64,000 bases of DNA from Dermabacter hominis NBRC 106157 (lineage in GTDB: Bacteria; Actinomycetota; Actinomycetes; Actinomycetales; Dermabacteraceae). A program made the position numbers and the translations under genes. The stretch lies in NCBI RefSeq assembly GCF_001570785.1, contig NZ_BCSI01000008.1, positions 1 through 64,000 of the forward strand. Reading direction: 5' to 3'. Below are positions 19,023-29,400 of this stretch, in pieces. The stretch's first letter is position 1; each line of letters starts with the position of its first letter. Below the pieces are notes generated by a model. That model made no database searches, was not told the DNA's origin, and was given only the letters and a program-made list of their open reading frames with translations.

Positions 19023-20042
19023 ATGAGTGTGACAGAAGCCGCCCCACCGGCGGAGCGGAGAAGGCCCGCGAGCGGAACCTCGCTCGCGGGCCCTCGACGC
19101 AATCGCATCGCCCTGATCGTCGCTCTCTTCGCGACCCTCGCCCTTCTCGTGCTCTCACTTTTCGTGGGCGTCTACGACATCACGGGTGGCGATCGTGGAT
19201 GGGACATCTTCCTCATCACGCGCGTCCCACGAACGCTTGCGCTCGTGCTGTCGGGCAGCGCGATGGCGATGTGCGGCCTCATCATGCAGCTGCTCACGCA
19301 AAACAAGTTCGTTGAGCCCTCCACGACGGGCACGACCGAGTGGGCGAGTCTCGGCCTCATAGCCGTGATGATCCTCTTCCCTACGGCAGGGCTCGTTCCC
19401 CGCATGGTCGGTGCGATCATCTTCGCGCTTATCGGCACCCTCGTATTTTTTGGGTTCCTCGAGCGCGTAAGCCTCAAGAGCTCTCTCATCGTGCCCATCG
19501 TCGGCATCATGCTCGGCGCTGTCGTCGGGTCACTGACAACCTTTATTGCCCTCGAAACCGACACGCTGCAAAGCCTCGGCATTTGGTTCACGGGAAGTTT
19601 CACGGGCCTCGTGCGCGGCCGCTACGAGCTCCTCTTCCTCGTGCTCCTCGTTCTCGTCGCGGCATTCATCGTCGCGGATCGCTTCACGGTCGCGGGTCTC
19701 GGCAAGGACGTCGCCACCAACGTGGGCCTCAACTATCGCGCCGTCGTTTTTCTCGGTGTCTTCCTCGTCGCAGTAGCCACCGGAATTGTCACCGTGATCG
19801 TGGGGCGCCTGCCCTTCCTCGGCCTCATCGTCCCGAACATGGTCTCGATGATCCGCGGAGACGATCTGCGCTCGAACCTCCCCTGGGTCATGCTGCTCGG
19901 GGTGTGGGTCGTGACGGTCTGCGACCTCATCGCACGCACGATCATCGCCCCATTCGAGATGCCCGTGAGCGTCGTGCTCGGCATCATCGGCGCAGCAGTT
20001 TTTCTCGTCCTCATCGTGAGGAGGAACCGTCGTGGCCGATAG
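19023..20042 (+). CDS. FecCD-family siderophore permease 1
   Basis: This is an integral-membrane permease subunit of a type II ABC importer. The 339-residue protein has an arginine-rich cytoplasmic start and about nine to ten hydrophobic helices. It carries the FecCD signatures RVPRTLALVLSGSAMAMCG and GRLPFLGLIVPNMV, the latter being the ATPase-coupling loop. It starts 15 bases after the binding-protein gene and overlaps the next permease gene by 11 bases, so the pair is translationally linked and probably forms a heterodimer. Confidence 0.92.
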   Translation: MSVTEAAPPAERRRPASGTSLAGPRRNRIALIVALFATLALLVLSLFVGVYDITGGDRGWDIFLITRVPRTLALVLSGSAMAMCGLIMQLLTQNKFVEPSTTGTTEWASLGLIAVMILFPTAGLVPRMVGAIIFALIGTLVFFGFLERVSLKSSLIVPIVGIMLGAVVGSLTTFIALETDTLQSLGIWFTGSFTGLVRGRYELLFLVLLVLVAAFIVADRFTVAGLGKDVATNVGLNYRAVVFLGVFLVAVATGIVTVIVGRLPFLGLIVPNMVSMIRGDDLRSNLPWVMLLGVWVVTVCDLIARTIIAPFEMPVSVVLGIIGAAVFLVLIVRRNRRGR

Positions 20043-21213
20043 CACTCGCGAGCCCACCCTCCATCCGAGCGCGGCAACTCTCAAGGATCCCTCGCTCGCG
20101 ACTGTCACCGACATTCGCGACGTCGAGAAAGCACAGGAGCAGCGCACACGCAAGGGCATTCCCAATCTGCTGGCAACCGTCGGACCAGCGCGCGTAAGCG
20201 CGTGCGCTCCCGAACGACACTCCGGTCCCTTCATCACCCGTTCCTCGCGCACCCGATACGCGCTCCTGCTCGCGAGTCTCGCCACGATTGCGGTGCTGAC
20301 GACCACCGGAATCTTGGCGTGGAACAACCCGCTGCCCTTCGGAACCGAGGGTTTCTGGCGGATCGCGACGATGCGCGCGAGTGCGATCGTCGTCATGGCG
20401 GTGGTCGCCACGTGCCAGGCATTCGCCACCATCGCCTTCCAAACGGCGACGGCGAACCGCATCATCACGCCCTCGATCATGGGCTTCGAGTCGCTGTACG
20501 TCCTTTTGCACACCTCCGCGGTATTTTTCCTTGGCGCGGCGGGGATTACGCAGCTCACGGGTACCGGGCAGTTCTTCCTTATGGCGGCCCTCATGGTGGG
20601 CTTCTCCGGGCTTTTGTACGGCTGGCTGCTCAACTCTAAGACGGGCAGCATTCACGTCATGCTCCTCGTGGGAATCGTCCTCGGCGGCGGCCTGGGCTCG
20701 CTCTCAACGTTTATGCAGCGGCTGCTTGATCCGAGCGATTTCGACATTCTCACCACCCGCATGTTCGGCAATATCTCAAACGCCGAACTCACCCACCTCC
20801 CGTTCGTGATCCCGATCGTCGTGCTCGCCGCAGCACTGCTGTTCGCTTACTCGCCTCGCCTCAACGTCCTCGCACTCGGGCGCGAAACGGCGACCAACCT
20901 CGGCGTTCACCACAAGCGCGCAACGATCCTCGTGCTACTGCTCGTCTCTATTCTCATGGCGATGACGACCTCGCTCGTCGGCCCGATGACCTTCCTCGGC
21001 TTCCTCATCGCCGCCCTCACCTACCAGCTCACCGACACCTACGACCACCGACTCCTGTTTCCCGCGGCGATCCTCATCGGCTACGACGTCATGACGCTCG
21101 CCTACTTCATCCTCCGGCACGTCTTTAACGCGCAGGGCGCGGTCACCGTCATCATCGAGCTCATTGGCGGGCTCGCGTTTTTGCTGTTCATTCTCCGAAA
21201 GGGGCGCCTGTGA
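20032..21213 (+). CDS. FecCD-family siderophore permease 2
   Basis: This second permease subunit has 393 residues. Its GTG start overlaps the previous stop. About 75 mostly hydrophilic residues precede the first membrane span, longer than usual, so an internal start is possible. The rest is a typical FecCD permease, with TSLVGPMTFLGFLIAAL as the coupling region. It overlaps the ATPase start as GTGA (21210-21213). Confidence 0.9.
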   Translation: MADSTREPTLHPSAATLKDPSLATVTDIRDVEKAQEQRTRKGIPNLLATVGPARVSACAPERHSGPFITRSSRTRYALLLASLATIAVLTTTGILAWNNPLPFGTEGFWRIATMRASAIVVMAVVATCQAFATIAFQTATANRIITPSIMGFESLYVLLHTSAVFFLGAAGITQLTGTGQFFLMAALMVGFSGLLYGWLLNSKTGSIHVMLLVGIVLGGGLGSLSTFMQRLLDPSDFDILTTRMFGNISNAELTHLPFVIPIVVLAAALLFAYSPRLNVLALGRETATNLGVHHKRATILVLLLVSILMAMTTSLVGPMTFLGFLIAALTYQLTDTYDHRLLFPAAILIGYDVMTLAYFILRHVFNAQGAVTVIIELIGGLAFLLFILRKGRL

Positions 21214-21962
21214 TTCGCGTAGAGAACCTCACGAAAAACTATGGGCAGGGCGTACAGATCGGTCCCGTCAACGTCGAGATTTCGAGCGGCCTCACCGCTC
21301 TCGTGGGCCCAAACGGCGCGGGCAAATCTACTCTCCTGACCATGATTGGCCGCCTTCTCGAGGCGGATTCGGGCACGGTCACGATCGATGGGCGCGATAT
21401 CGCCTCGATGCCCTCGCGCGAGGTCTCGACGATGCTCGCGATCCTCCGCCAAGACAATCACTTCGTCACTCGCCTCACGGTGCGTCAGCTCGTCGCTTTT
21501 GGCCGCTTCCCGTATTCGCGTGGCCGGCTCACCGTCAAAGACGAGAGGATCGTGTCCGAAGCGATCGATTTCGTGAACCTTACGCCGCTCGAGAATCGCT
21601 TTCTCGACGAGCTTTCGGGAGGCCAGCGCCAGCGCGCATACGTCGCGATGGTGCTCGCGCAAGACACCGAATATCTGCTGCTCGATGAACCACTCAACAA
21701 CCTCGACATGCAGCACAGCGTGCAAATGATGAAACAGCTTCGTCGCGCGAGCGACGAGCTGGGGCGCACGGTCGTGATCGTCGTGCACGACATTAACTTC
21801 GCGGCGCACTACGCGGACCACATCATCGCGATGAATGACGGTAAGGTCACCGTCCAGGGCTCACCCACTGAAATCGTGTGTGGCGAGACCCTCTCGCGCG
21901 TGTTCAAGACCGACGTCGACGTCGTCGACGGGCCGCGCGGGCCGCTCGCCGTCTATTTCTAA
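21210..21962 (+). CDS. Siderophore ABC transporter ATP-binding protein
   Basis: This cytoplasmic ATPase energizes ferric-siderophore import. Walker A is GPNGAGKST, the ABC signature LSGGQRQR, Walker B YLLLDEP and the switch His lies in IVVHDINFA. The 250-residue length and the RQDNHFVTRLTVRQLVAFGRFPYSRGR segment resemble YclP/CeuD-type ATPases. It is the last gene of the four-gene operon. A convergent MFS gene ends about 100 bases further on, and I see no strong terminator between them. Confidence 0.93.
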   Translation: MIRVENLTKNYGQGVQIGPVNVEISSGLTALVGPNGAGKSTLLTMIGRLLEADSGTVTIDGRDIASMPSREVSTMLAILRQDNHFVTRLTVRQLVAFGRFPYSRGRLTVKDERIVSEAIDFVNLTPLENRFLDELSGGQRQRAYVAMVLAQDTEYLLLDEPLNNLDMQHSVQMMKQLRRASDELGRTVVIVVHDINFAAHYADHIIAMNDGKVTVQGSPTEIVCGETLSRVFKTDVDVVDGPRGPLAVYF

Positions 21963-22064
21963 ACCTGCCGCGCACGCCATCTGCGGGTGCAAACATCGGT
22001 CGGGCGGGCTGGAAATCAGGGCACGTCAGGCGGCTACCTGGACCGTTTTGGGGCCGACGATCGC

Positions 22065-23438
22065 CTAGGCTGCCTCGATGCCGAGTTCTTTCGCGGCGCG
22101 CGCCCTCACGCGCGAGCGATGCACGCGCATGGCCACGAGCCCGCACACGGCGACGACGAGACCGAAAGCACCCGCGGAAAAGAACGCTGCGCCGGCGCCA
22201 CCCGCGTCGATGACGACGCCCACGATCGGGCTGCCAAGGCTCGAGCCGATCGTCATGGCACTGCCGTGCCAGCCCATGGCCTCGCCGCGCGCAATCTCGG
22301 GGACGCGCCGCGAGATCGCTTCGCCCGTTGCGGCGATGCTCGGCGCGATCCCGAGGCCGGATATGAAGCACAGGATGAAGGCCGTGGGAAGGTTCGATAC
22401 AAGCGCGATGGGCATGGTCACGATCGACAGCCAGAAGAGCACCCACAGCGGGTGAAGGTCGTTTTTCATGGCGCCGTAGGCGAGGCCACCGATCGCGCTG
22501 CCGAGGCACCAGATCGCGACGACGGGGCCGATGAAGTCTTTGTGATCGAGCTCTTCCATGAGGGCAACGATGCCCAGGTCCCCGGTGACGAGGATGACGC
22601 TGCCCACCGCCGTCGCGATGAGGATCGCGATGCCGCCGAGCGAGAGGAGTTGCCTGCGCGCGAGGGAGCGGGCTTCGTCGAGCGCTCGCGACGTTTCGGG
22701 AGAGGTCTCGTCGAGGTCGGCCTGGGACAGAGCGGTGATTTGACCGGTTTGTGTGTTCTCGAAGGCGATGCGCTCAGCGACCGCTGCGGGCGAGCGCTCG
22801 AGGCCGCTCTCAGCAACTTCGAGCGGCTCGGGCATACGTGTGGGCAGCACGATCTGCTCGCTCGAGAGGGGCGGGTCAACGATCATGAGCCCGATGCCGG
22901 CGATGACAACCGCGCCGCCAATCACCCACATCGCCACGTACGAGCCCCACGTGAAGACAAGGACGGTTCCCGCAGCCGGGCCGAGCATGAACACGAACTC
23001 GGTGATAACGGAGTCCAGAGCGAACGCGGATTTACGGATTTTTGCGGGGATGACGACCGAAAGGGAGGTACGCACGATCGAAAAGACCGGGATCGAAAAC
23101 AGCCCCGCAACAAAGACCGCTGGGAGGAGAAGTCCGAACGGCAAAAACGGCGCGATCGCCCAAAAGGCGAGGTTGACGATGATCGGCGGGATGAGGGTGC
23201 GCGCAAGCCCCTTCGTATCCATGAGCCGCCCTCGCCACGGCGCCGAGATCGCTGCACCAAGGGTCGAAGAGGTCACGACGAGGCCGGCCATCATGTAATT
23301 CTGGCCGAGGCTCATGACGGTGTGGAGCGTCAGCACGAGACCCGTTGCAGAAAACGGGAAGCGTGCGAGGAACCCAAGGAGATAAATGGAGGGTGCCTTG
23401 GGAACCTGGAGAACCTCGCGGTACGTCGAAAGAGCCAC
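22065..23438 (-). CDS. Major facilitator superfamily transporter
   Basis: This 457-residue membrane protein has about twelve hydrophobic segments. The WRGRLMDTKG loop between helices 2 and 3 matches the MFS signature region, and a hydrophilic central loop spans about 190-260. The substrate cannot be predicted. It begins nine bases after the SseB-like gene and is the last gene of the priA operon. The siderophore operon converges on it, but a role in siderophore export is only a guess. Confidence 0.85.
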   Translation of the reverse strand: MALSTYREVLQVPKAPSIYLLGFLARFPFSATGLVLTLHTVMSLGQNYMMAGLVVTSSTLGAAISAPWRGRLMDTKGLARTLIPPIIVNLAFWAIAPFLPFGLLLPAVFVAGLFSIPVFSIVRTSLSVVIPAKIRKSAFALDSVITEFVFMLGPAAGTVLVFTWGSYVAMWVIGGAVVIAGIGLMIVDPPLSSEQIVLPTRMPEPLEVAESGLERSPAAVAERIAFENTQTGQITALSQADLDETSPETSRALDEARSLARRQLLSLGGIAILIATAVGSVILVTGDLGIVALMEELDHKDFIGPVVAIWCLGSAIGGLAYGAMKNDLHPLWVLFWLSIVTMPIALVSNLPTAFILCFISGLGIAPSIAATGEAISRRVPEIARGEAMGWHGSAMTIGSSLGSPIVGVVIDAGGAGAAFFSAGAFGLVVAVCGLVAMRVHRSRVRARAAKELGIEAA

Positions 23439-23447
23439 CAGACGATC

Positions 23448-24257
23448 CTATCGCCGCGCGGGGATCACGGTGATTTTCAGGGAACTGACTCGCTCCGCGA
23501 TGACCTGGGAGTGGGCGAGGTAGGTGTGGACCCGCGCCATGAGTGCATCGAGTTCTGCTTGCTCGAGGCCGGGAGTGAGGCCGAGCTTCAACTCGACTTC
23601 GCGCTCCTGCCCTGCCAGCACTTCGGCACCCTCAACTCCGTCGATAGCAGCCACGAGCGCCTCAACTTCGTCGAGCACCGTCGAGTCTTTGTACGGCGCG
23701 CACCAACGCCTGCCCTGCGCGATTGCCCAGAGCGCCGATCGGCGAAGAACGAGCGGTGCGCCGTCGCGTCCGAGGTCGAGGGCGAGGCACGTGCACCCTT
23801 CCGCGACGGCCGACTGAGCTGCCTGTTCGAGCACCATCGGCACGGGGCGAGCCTCGGGGCTCCACGCGGAGAGAGCCGCGGCGCTTGTGAACACGGGAAG
23901 CGCCATCTGCCCATCGCTCAGTTGAAGCTTGAGCATGGCCATGTCGGAGGCGTTATCGGCGTGCAGCCCGCTCGCCGTTGTCGCGGTCTCGGTTGCAATC
24001 GCTTGGATTGGAATAAGCACACGCGTGCCGGCTAGGGCTTCAACGAGTTTTTCGCGTGTGGGGTCCTCCCCCGCATCGCACGCGTCGAGCGCCTTGGCGA
24101 CGCCCTCGTTTCGCTCCCCCATATCACCAGGGAAGTGTGAAGGCGTGAGGTCGCGCCCGTGCCACGGTGTTCCCGCGGTGTCCGCGCGCTGATCCTTCGT
24201 TGCGAAATGCGGGGGTAGCGTGCGCGCGACCTTGGGATCTTGTCTCCGAAGGCTCAT
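23448..24257 (-). CDS. SseB-family protein
   Basis: This 269-residue cytoplasmic protein is SseB-like: the core contains LPVFTSAAALSAW and the C-terminal part resembles the SseB C-terminal region. Its biochemical role is not established. The frame stays open far upstream, but the ATG at 24257 overlaps the stop of the PriA/HisA gene as ATGA, so I take that start. The pairing of an SseB-like gene with priA is common in actinobacteria. Confidence 0.8.
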   Translation of the reverse strand: MSLRRQDPKVARTLPPHFATKDQRADTAGTPWHGRDLTPSHFPGDMGERNEGVAKALDACDAGEDPTREKLVEALAGTRVLIPIQAIATETATTASGLHADNASDMAMLKLQLSDGQMALPVFTSAAALSAWSPEARPVPMVLEQAAQSAVAEGCTCLALDLGRDGAPLVLRRSALWAIAQGRRWCAPYKDSTVLDEVEALVAAIDGVEGAEVLAGQEREVELKLGLTPGLEQAELDALMARVHTYLAHSQVIAERVSSLKITVIPARR

Positions 24258-25006
24258 TTTTTCCTTTCCGACGGTTGCTCGGCACCCTCGTTTTCGACTC
24301 TCTGCACGCACGCGAGACCGAAACGCCCTTCGAGGAGGGCGCGGCCCACGATGGTCCCTGCCACTCGGGTGTGGCCGGCAAGCCGCGCAAGGTCCTCGAT
24401 GTCTTTCAGGTCCGCGATTCCTCCCGATGCGATGAGTTCGGCGTCGGTCGCCCTCGAGACGCTCTCGAGGAGGGCAAGGGGCGGGCCTGAGAGAGCGCCG
24501 TCGCGATCGATCTCCGTGACGATGAGGCGAGCGCAGCCCGCGTCGTTGAGAAACGCGAGGATGTCCGTGAGCTCCCCGATGGGGTCCTCGCTTCCGCGAG
24601 GGTGAACGAGGGTTCCGCGCACGTCGACGCACACGGCGATACGCTCTGCGCGCGCATGAATCGCCTCTCGCACAAAGCCACGGTCCGCGAGCGCGGAAGC
24701 GGAGAGATTGACGCGCGCACACCCGGTTGCGAGCGCCGTGGTGAGGGCATCGCGAGAGTCGATACCGCCCGAACACTGGGTGCGAACCCCGAGGTCTCGT
24801 GCGCCGCGCACGATCTCGGCGAGCAGCGCCTCATTGTTCCCTCTCCCAAAAGCCCGGTCGAGGTCAGCAAGGTGGATCCACGCGGCGCCGCTGCGCGCGA
24901 AGAGTCGGGCAGCCTCGGCTGGGTGCAGAGCGTCGTGTCCGCGTGGTGCGCGTGCGAGGGCCCCACCCGCGATGTCAATAGCGGGCAGAAGGGCGAGCTG
25001 AGACAT
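24254..25006 (-). CDS. PriA/HisA-family isomerase, possibly TrpF-specialized
   Basis: This (beta/alpha)8 sugar isomerase has 250 residues. Actinobacterial PriA does both the HisA step (ProFAR) and the TrpF step (PRA). Catalytic D11 (LLPAID), R19 and D169 (EIDRDG) are present, as is the phosphate-binding SGGI. In the loop after DVRG, where PriA has RGW (R143 and W145 in M. tuberculosis), this protein has RGS (137-139). In studied PriA, the Trp is used for ProFAR and the Arg for PRA. Its loss, and the lack of other his genes nearby, suggest a TrpF-only enzyme. The alignment is by eye. Confidence 0.85.
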   Translation of the reverse strand: MSQLALLPAIDIAGGALARAPRGHDALHPAEAARLFARSGAAWIHLADLDRAFGRGNNEALLAEIVRGARDLGVRTQCSGGIDSRDALTTALATGCARVNLSASALADRGFVREAIHARAERIAVCVDVRGTLVHPRGSEDPIGELTDILAFLNDAGCARLIVTEIDRDGALSGPPLALLESVSRATDAELIASGGIADLKDIEDLARLAGHTRVAGTIVGRALLEGRFGLACVQRVENEGAEQPSERKK

Positions 25007-25015
25007 GCTCCAGTC

Positions 25016-25174
25016 CTAGCCCATCCGGATACGCCAAAAGGCGACGAGAACGCACGCGAGGCCCGTAACTGCGAGCGCGATGACAGCGAGGATCGGCTTC
25101 TTTTGCTTCGTGAACGAGTAGGCGCCGCCGAGGAGAATCCCTCCGAAGGCAAGCATGACGTAGGCGAGAATCAC
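25016..25174 (-). CDS. Small two-helix membrane protein
   Basis: This short protein has two hydrophobic helices (VILAYVMLAFGGILLGG and ILAVIALAVTGLACVLVAF) joined by a basic KQKK turn. A GTG start at 25174 overlaps the upstream stop as GTGA and gives 52 residues. An ATG at 25198 would give 60 residues but overlap the upstream gene by 28 bases. It ends nine bases before priA. I do not recognise a named family. Confidence 0.6.
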   Translation of the reverse strand: MILAYVMLAFGGILLGGAYSFTKQKKPILAVIALAVTGLACVLVAFWRIRMG

Positions 25175-25929
25175 TTGCGTCGACCGCCCGCGATCCACTT
25201 CACCGCTTCGAGGCGGCTGATGCTCGAGGGATCGTACGTCTCCTCGAGATCCTCGAGCGCATCGACGCCGAGGAGAAGATCCTCGACCTCCCCCGCAAGC
25301 GCGCCGAGCACGAGTGCCGGTGAGGTCTCCCCTTCGTTGCGACCCGCGCGGTAGCGGAACGCCATCATTCGATCACCGCGGCGCCAAAACATCACGACGC
25401 CCTGGCGCTGAAGCCCGAGGGACACGAGGCGGGCAAGCGTGTGTGCCTCTTCCTCATCCACATGGCCCGTGAGGATCGCGCCCGTTTCCGCCTGCGCAGT
25501 GACGGCTCCCTCGGGAAACGGTGTGCGATCGTCTTCAGCGGCGAGCGCAAGACGCACCACGCCCGCGAGCGCCTTCGCCGACGCGAGTGGGGTTGCGACA
25601 ATGGCGATCGGGGTGGGGGCTGCCGGGTCTTCGGCCGGCGCGGAATCATGGAGGGTCGAGAGATCGTCGGGGACCTCCACGTCATCGCCGCTTCCGCCGG
25701 GCGTCGCTGGAGTGGGGCCCGTGAGCGAGCCAGCGCTTCCCGGCGTGTTGGGTCCCGTTGGCTTGCGCAGACTGCCGGGAACCGCGTATCCGGTTGGCGG
25801 TTCGTCCCCTGAGCCTAGGATGGAATCGTCGATGTCGATCCCCCGCATCATCGCCTCGAACTCGGCATCGATTTTCGCCTTATCGCGATCGCTCTCGCCG
25901 TTCTCGCCGTTGCTGGGGGTCGCGGTCAT
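25171..25929 (-). CDS. Conserved actinobacterial protein of unknown function
   Basis: The ATG at 25929 (AAAGG upstream) gives 252 residues; the frame is open to 25986. Residues 1-50 are acidic and hydrophilic, about 50-100 is a Pro/Gly/Thr-rich linker, and the remainder is a compact domain including AIVATPLASAKALAGVVRLAL and GHVDEEEAHTLARLVSLGLQ. No signal peptide or membrane span is visible. It is first in the operon with the small membrane protein, priA, the SseB-like gene and the MFS gene. I assign no function. Confidence 0.65.
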   Translation of the reverse strand: MTATPSNGENGESDRDKAKIDAEFEAMMRGIDIDDSILGSGDEPPTGYAVPGSLRKPTGPNTPGSAGSLTGPTPATPGGSGDDVEVPDDLSTLHDSAPAEDPAAPTPIAIVATPLASAKALAGVVRLALAAEDDRTPFPEGAVTAQAETGAILTGHVDEEEAHTLARLVSLGLQRQGVVMFWRRGDRMMAFRYRAGRNEGETSPALVLGALAGEVEDLLLGVDALEDLEETYDPSSISRLEAVKWIAGGRRK

Positions 25930-26023
25930 CGTGCGGGCCTTTCGTCGACGTCGGTGGGCGGGTCCGTCACCTTCACGGACCCTCACGTAATTTTACGCCC
26001 CGGGAAGGGGCTAGGGTGGCGGG

Positions 26024-26413
26024 GTGAGAAATTACTACAGGGCCCTCGCGGCCGACGCTTTCCTCGTTGTCCTCTTTTCCGTACTCGGAACGCTGAGCCA
26101 CAACGGCGCGCTCACACTCGTGAACCTTGCGCGTGTCGCGTGGCCGTTCCTCGCGGGACTCGTGCTCGCCCACCTCGTGCTGCGCGCGTGGCGTGTCGAA
26201 CCGTGGCGGCTGTGGCCCCACGGCGTGTTCATCGTTGCCATCACGGTCGTGACCGCGATGCTTCTGCGCACCCTCACGGGCGCGGGCACCGCGCTGCCGT
26301 TCGTTCTCGTCTCCTTCGCCGTCAATGCGCTGTTCCTCCTGGGCTGGCGGGTGATCGCGGGGCTTGTGACGCGACGGAAGCAGGCAGACGTCGGACACAG
26401 CTCCACGCACTAA
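26024..26413 (+). CDS. DUF3054-type membrane protein
   Basis: This 129-residue protein has four predicted membrane helices. The order and sequence (AADAFLVVLFSVLGTLSH near the start, WPFLAGLVLAHLVLRAWR next, GTALPFVLVSFAVNALFLLGWR late) fit DUF3054, a small actinobacterial family of unknown function. It starts with GTG about 38 bases after a divergent promoter region and is monocistronic; dnaE converges on it 25 bases after its stop. Confidence 0.7.
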   Translation: MRNYYRALAADAFLVVLFSVLGTLSHNGALTLVNLARVAWPFLAGLVLAHLVLRAWRVEPWRLWPHGVFIVAITVVTAMLLRTLTGAGTALPFVLVSFAVNALFLLGWRVIAGLVTRRKQADVGHSSTH

Positions 26414-26438
26414 AACCGCGGCCGCACCCCGAGCGCCC

Positions 26439-29400
26439 CTAGTTCAGGCACTGCGCGCCCAGCAAGGTCTTGAGGGAGGCAAAAAGGGCAGGCGAAGGCG
26501 CCACCGACAGTCGCCGATCCACGCGCATAAGCGTCGATCGGCCGGGCTCGGTAAGGCGCAGGCGCACCTCGCTCCCGCCCGGGTTGTCCTCGAGAATCCC
26601 GCGCAGCTGCTGGGCGACCTCGCTCGTCATGCGCGAATCGGGGACGGTGATCATCAGGGGACCATCGGACATCGCCCCGGACGTGTCAAGCACCCGCATC
26701 TCCTGCACGCGCATCTCGGGTGACCCCTTCGAGTTGTCGACGCGCCCCTTCATCGAGACGACGAGATCGCCCGCGAGCTCCGTCGCAACCTGCTGATACG
26801 ACTGCGGAAACATGAGACAGTCGATTGCACCCTCGAGATCCTCGACGGTGACGATCGCCCACGTATCGCCCTTCTTCGTGATCTTGCGCTGAATATTCGT
26901 GATGAGACCCGCGATCGTGACCATCCCAAGCGAGTCCGTATCCTCGGCTTCCGCGAGGGCTGTGATCGAATGCGAGCTCGCCTGCGCAATGACGTGCTCA
27001 AGGCCCTGAAGGGGATGGTCACTCACGTATAGGCCAAGCATCTCGCGCTCGAACGCGAGCTTCTGCTTGCGATCCCACTCGGGAAGCTCCGGAATCTGAA
27101 TCGTCGCGGCGCTACCCGACGCATAGTCGTCGCCGAACATGCCGCCGCCGAAAAGGTCATCCTGCCCCTGAGCTTCCTTGCGTTTGACGTCCACGATCCC
27201 GTCAACCGCGTCCTCGTGCACGAGGACGAGCGAACGGCGGTTGTGACCGAGCGAGTCAAACGCGCCGCCCTTGATGAGCGAATCGATCGTGCGCTTGTTG
27301 CATACCGAAAGCGGAACCTTGTCGAGGAAGTCCGTGAATGACGTGAACTCGCCCTTTTCTTCACGCGTCTTGATGATCTCTTCGACGACGTGCGCGCCGA
27401 CATTCTGAATCGCCGACAGCCCGAAGCGGATATCAGAACCGACGGCCGCGAAGTTCATGAGCGAGGAGTTCACGTCCGGTGGAAGCACGGTGATGTGCCG
27501 GTGGCGGCAATCGCCGAGGTAGAGGCCGAGCCGGTCGCGGTTGTTCTGGGTCGACGTGAGAAGCGCGGCCATGTATTCGGTGGGATAGTTCGCCTTGAGG
27601 TAGGCGGTCCAGTACGACACGACGCCGTACGCCGCCGAGTGCGACTTGTTGAACGCGTAGTCCGCGAAGGGAAGCAGCACATCCCACAGGGCCTGTACGG
27701 CGGAATCGCTATAGCCATGGTCGAGCATGCCCTGGCGAAAGCCCACGTACTGCTTATCGAGTTCTGCCTTCTTCTTCTTGCCCATGGCTCGACGAAGAAT
27801 GTCAGCTTGACCAAGCGTGAAGCCCGCGACTTGCTGCGCGGTCTGCATGACCTGCTCCTGGTACACGATCACGCCGTAGGTCTCGGCGAGAATGTCGTGA
27901 AGCGGCTCCTCGAGCTCCGGGTGGATCGGCGTGATCTCCTGGAGCCCGTTCTTCCTGAGCGCGTAGTTCGTGTGCGAGTTCATGCCCATCGGGCCCGGAC
28001 GATACAGGGCCGACACGGCGCTAATGTCGCCGAACTTATCGGGTTTCATCTGGCGAAGCAGGGAGCGCATGCCCGCACCATCGAGCTGGAACACGCCGAG
28101 AGTATCGCCGCGTTGAAGCAGATCGAACGTCGCCGGATCTTCGAAGCCAAGGTGGTCGAGGTCGGGGACCTCTTTGCCGTTCGACTCGATGTTCTCAATC
28201 GCGTCGGAAATCACCGTGAGGTTACGCAGCCCAAGGAAGTCCATCTTGAGCAGGCCGAGGGTTTCACACGTCGGATAGTCGAACTGCGTGATGATCTGCC
28301 CATCGGAAGGGCGACGCATCATCGGGATGATGTCGGTGAGGGTCTCGCTCGACATGATCACCGCGCACGCGTGCACACCCCAGCCGCGCGTGAGGCCCTC
28401 GACGCCCTGCGCGATATCCATAACGCGCTGCCACGACGGATTTTCCCGATACTGACGGCGGAAATCCTCAGCCTCCGCGTAGCGCTTATCGTTTTCGTCG
28501 AAAATCCCCTTGAGCGTGATGTCCTTGCCCATCACCGCGGGCGGAAGCGCCTTCGTCATCTGGTCGCCGAGCGCATACGGCTCGCCGAGCACACGCGCCG
28601 AGTCCTTGATCGAGTTCTTCGTTTTCATCACGCCGTACGTGATGACCTGCGCGACCTTGTCATCGCCGTAGCGTTCGGTCACATACTCGAGCACCTCGCC
28701 GCGACGGCGATCGTCGAAGTCCACGTCGAAGTCGGGCATGGACACGCGATCCGGGTTGAGGAAGCGCTCGAAGAGAAGCCCGTGAGGAAGGGGGTCGAGA
28801 TCGGTAATTCGCATCGCGTACGCCACCATCGAGCCCGCACCGGAACCACGGCCCGGCCCCACGCGGATACCGCGTTCCTTCGCCCAGCGGATGAAGTCGG
28901 AGACGACGAGGAAGTACCCCGGAAAGCCCATGCGCGTGATGATGCCAACCTCGTAGTCGGCGCGTTCCTGCACTTCGTCGGGGATCCCGCTCGGGTAACG
29001 CTCGTGCAAGCCCTTTTGGACTTCCTTCACGAACCAGGAGTGTTCGTCCTCTCCCTCGGGAACCGGGAAACGCGGCATGTAGTTCGCGCCCTCCGCGGTC
29101 GTCGTGAACTCCACGTCGCACATTTCGGCGACCCGGAGAGTGTTATCGCATGCCTCGGGCAGCTCCCGGAAAAGCTCGCGCATCTCACGGGCGCTCTTGA
29201 GGTAATAGCCCGAGCCATCAAACTTGAAGCGCCCCGGCGTATCGAACGTCGAGCCAGAGTTAATGCACAAAAGGGCGTCTTGGATTTTCGCGTCATCTTC
29301 GTACACGTAATGCAGGTCGTTGGTGGCAAGGAGGGGCGCGCCAATCTTCTTCGACAGCTCGATGAGGTCTTTTGTGACGCGCCGCTCAAGCTCAAGACCG

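Noticed and set aside
24258-24776. N-terminal extension of the SseB-like gene
   Set aside because: The frame is open upstream but runs antisense-free through hisA/priA with an Arg-rich, coding-implausible translation; the ATGA overlap at 24257 is the natural start.
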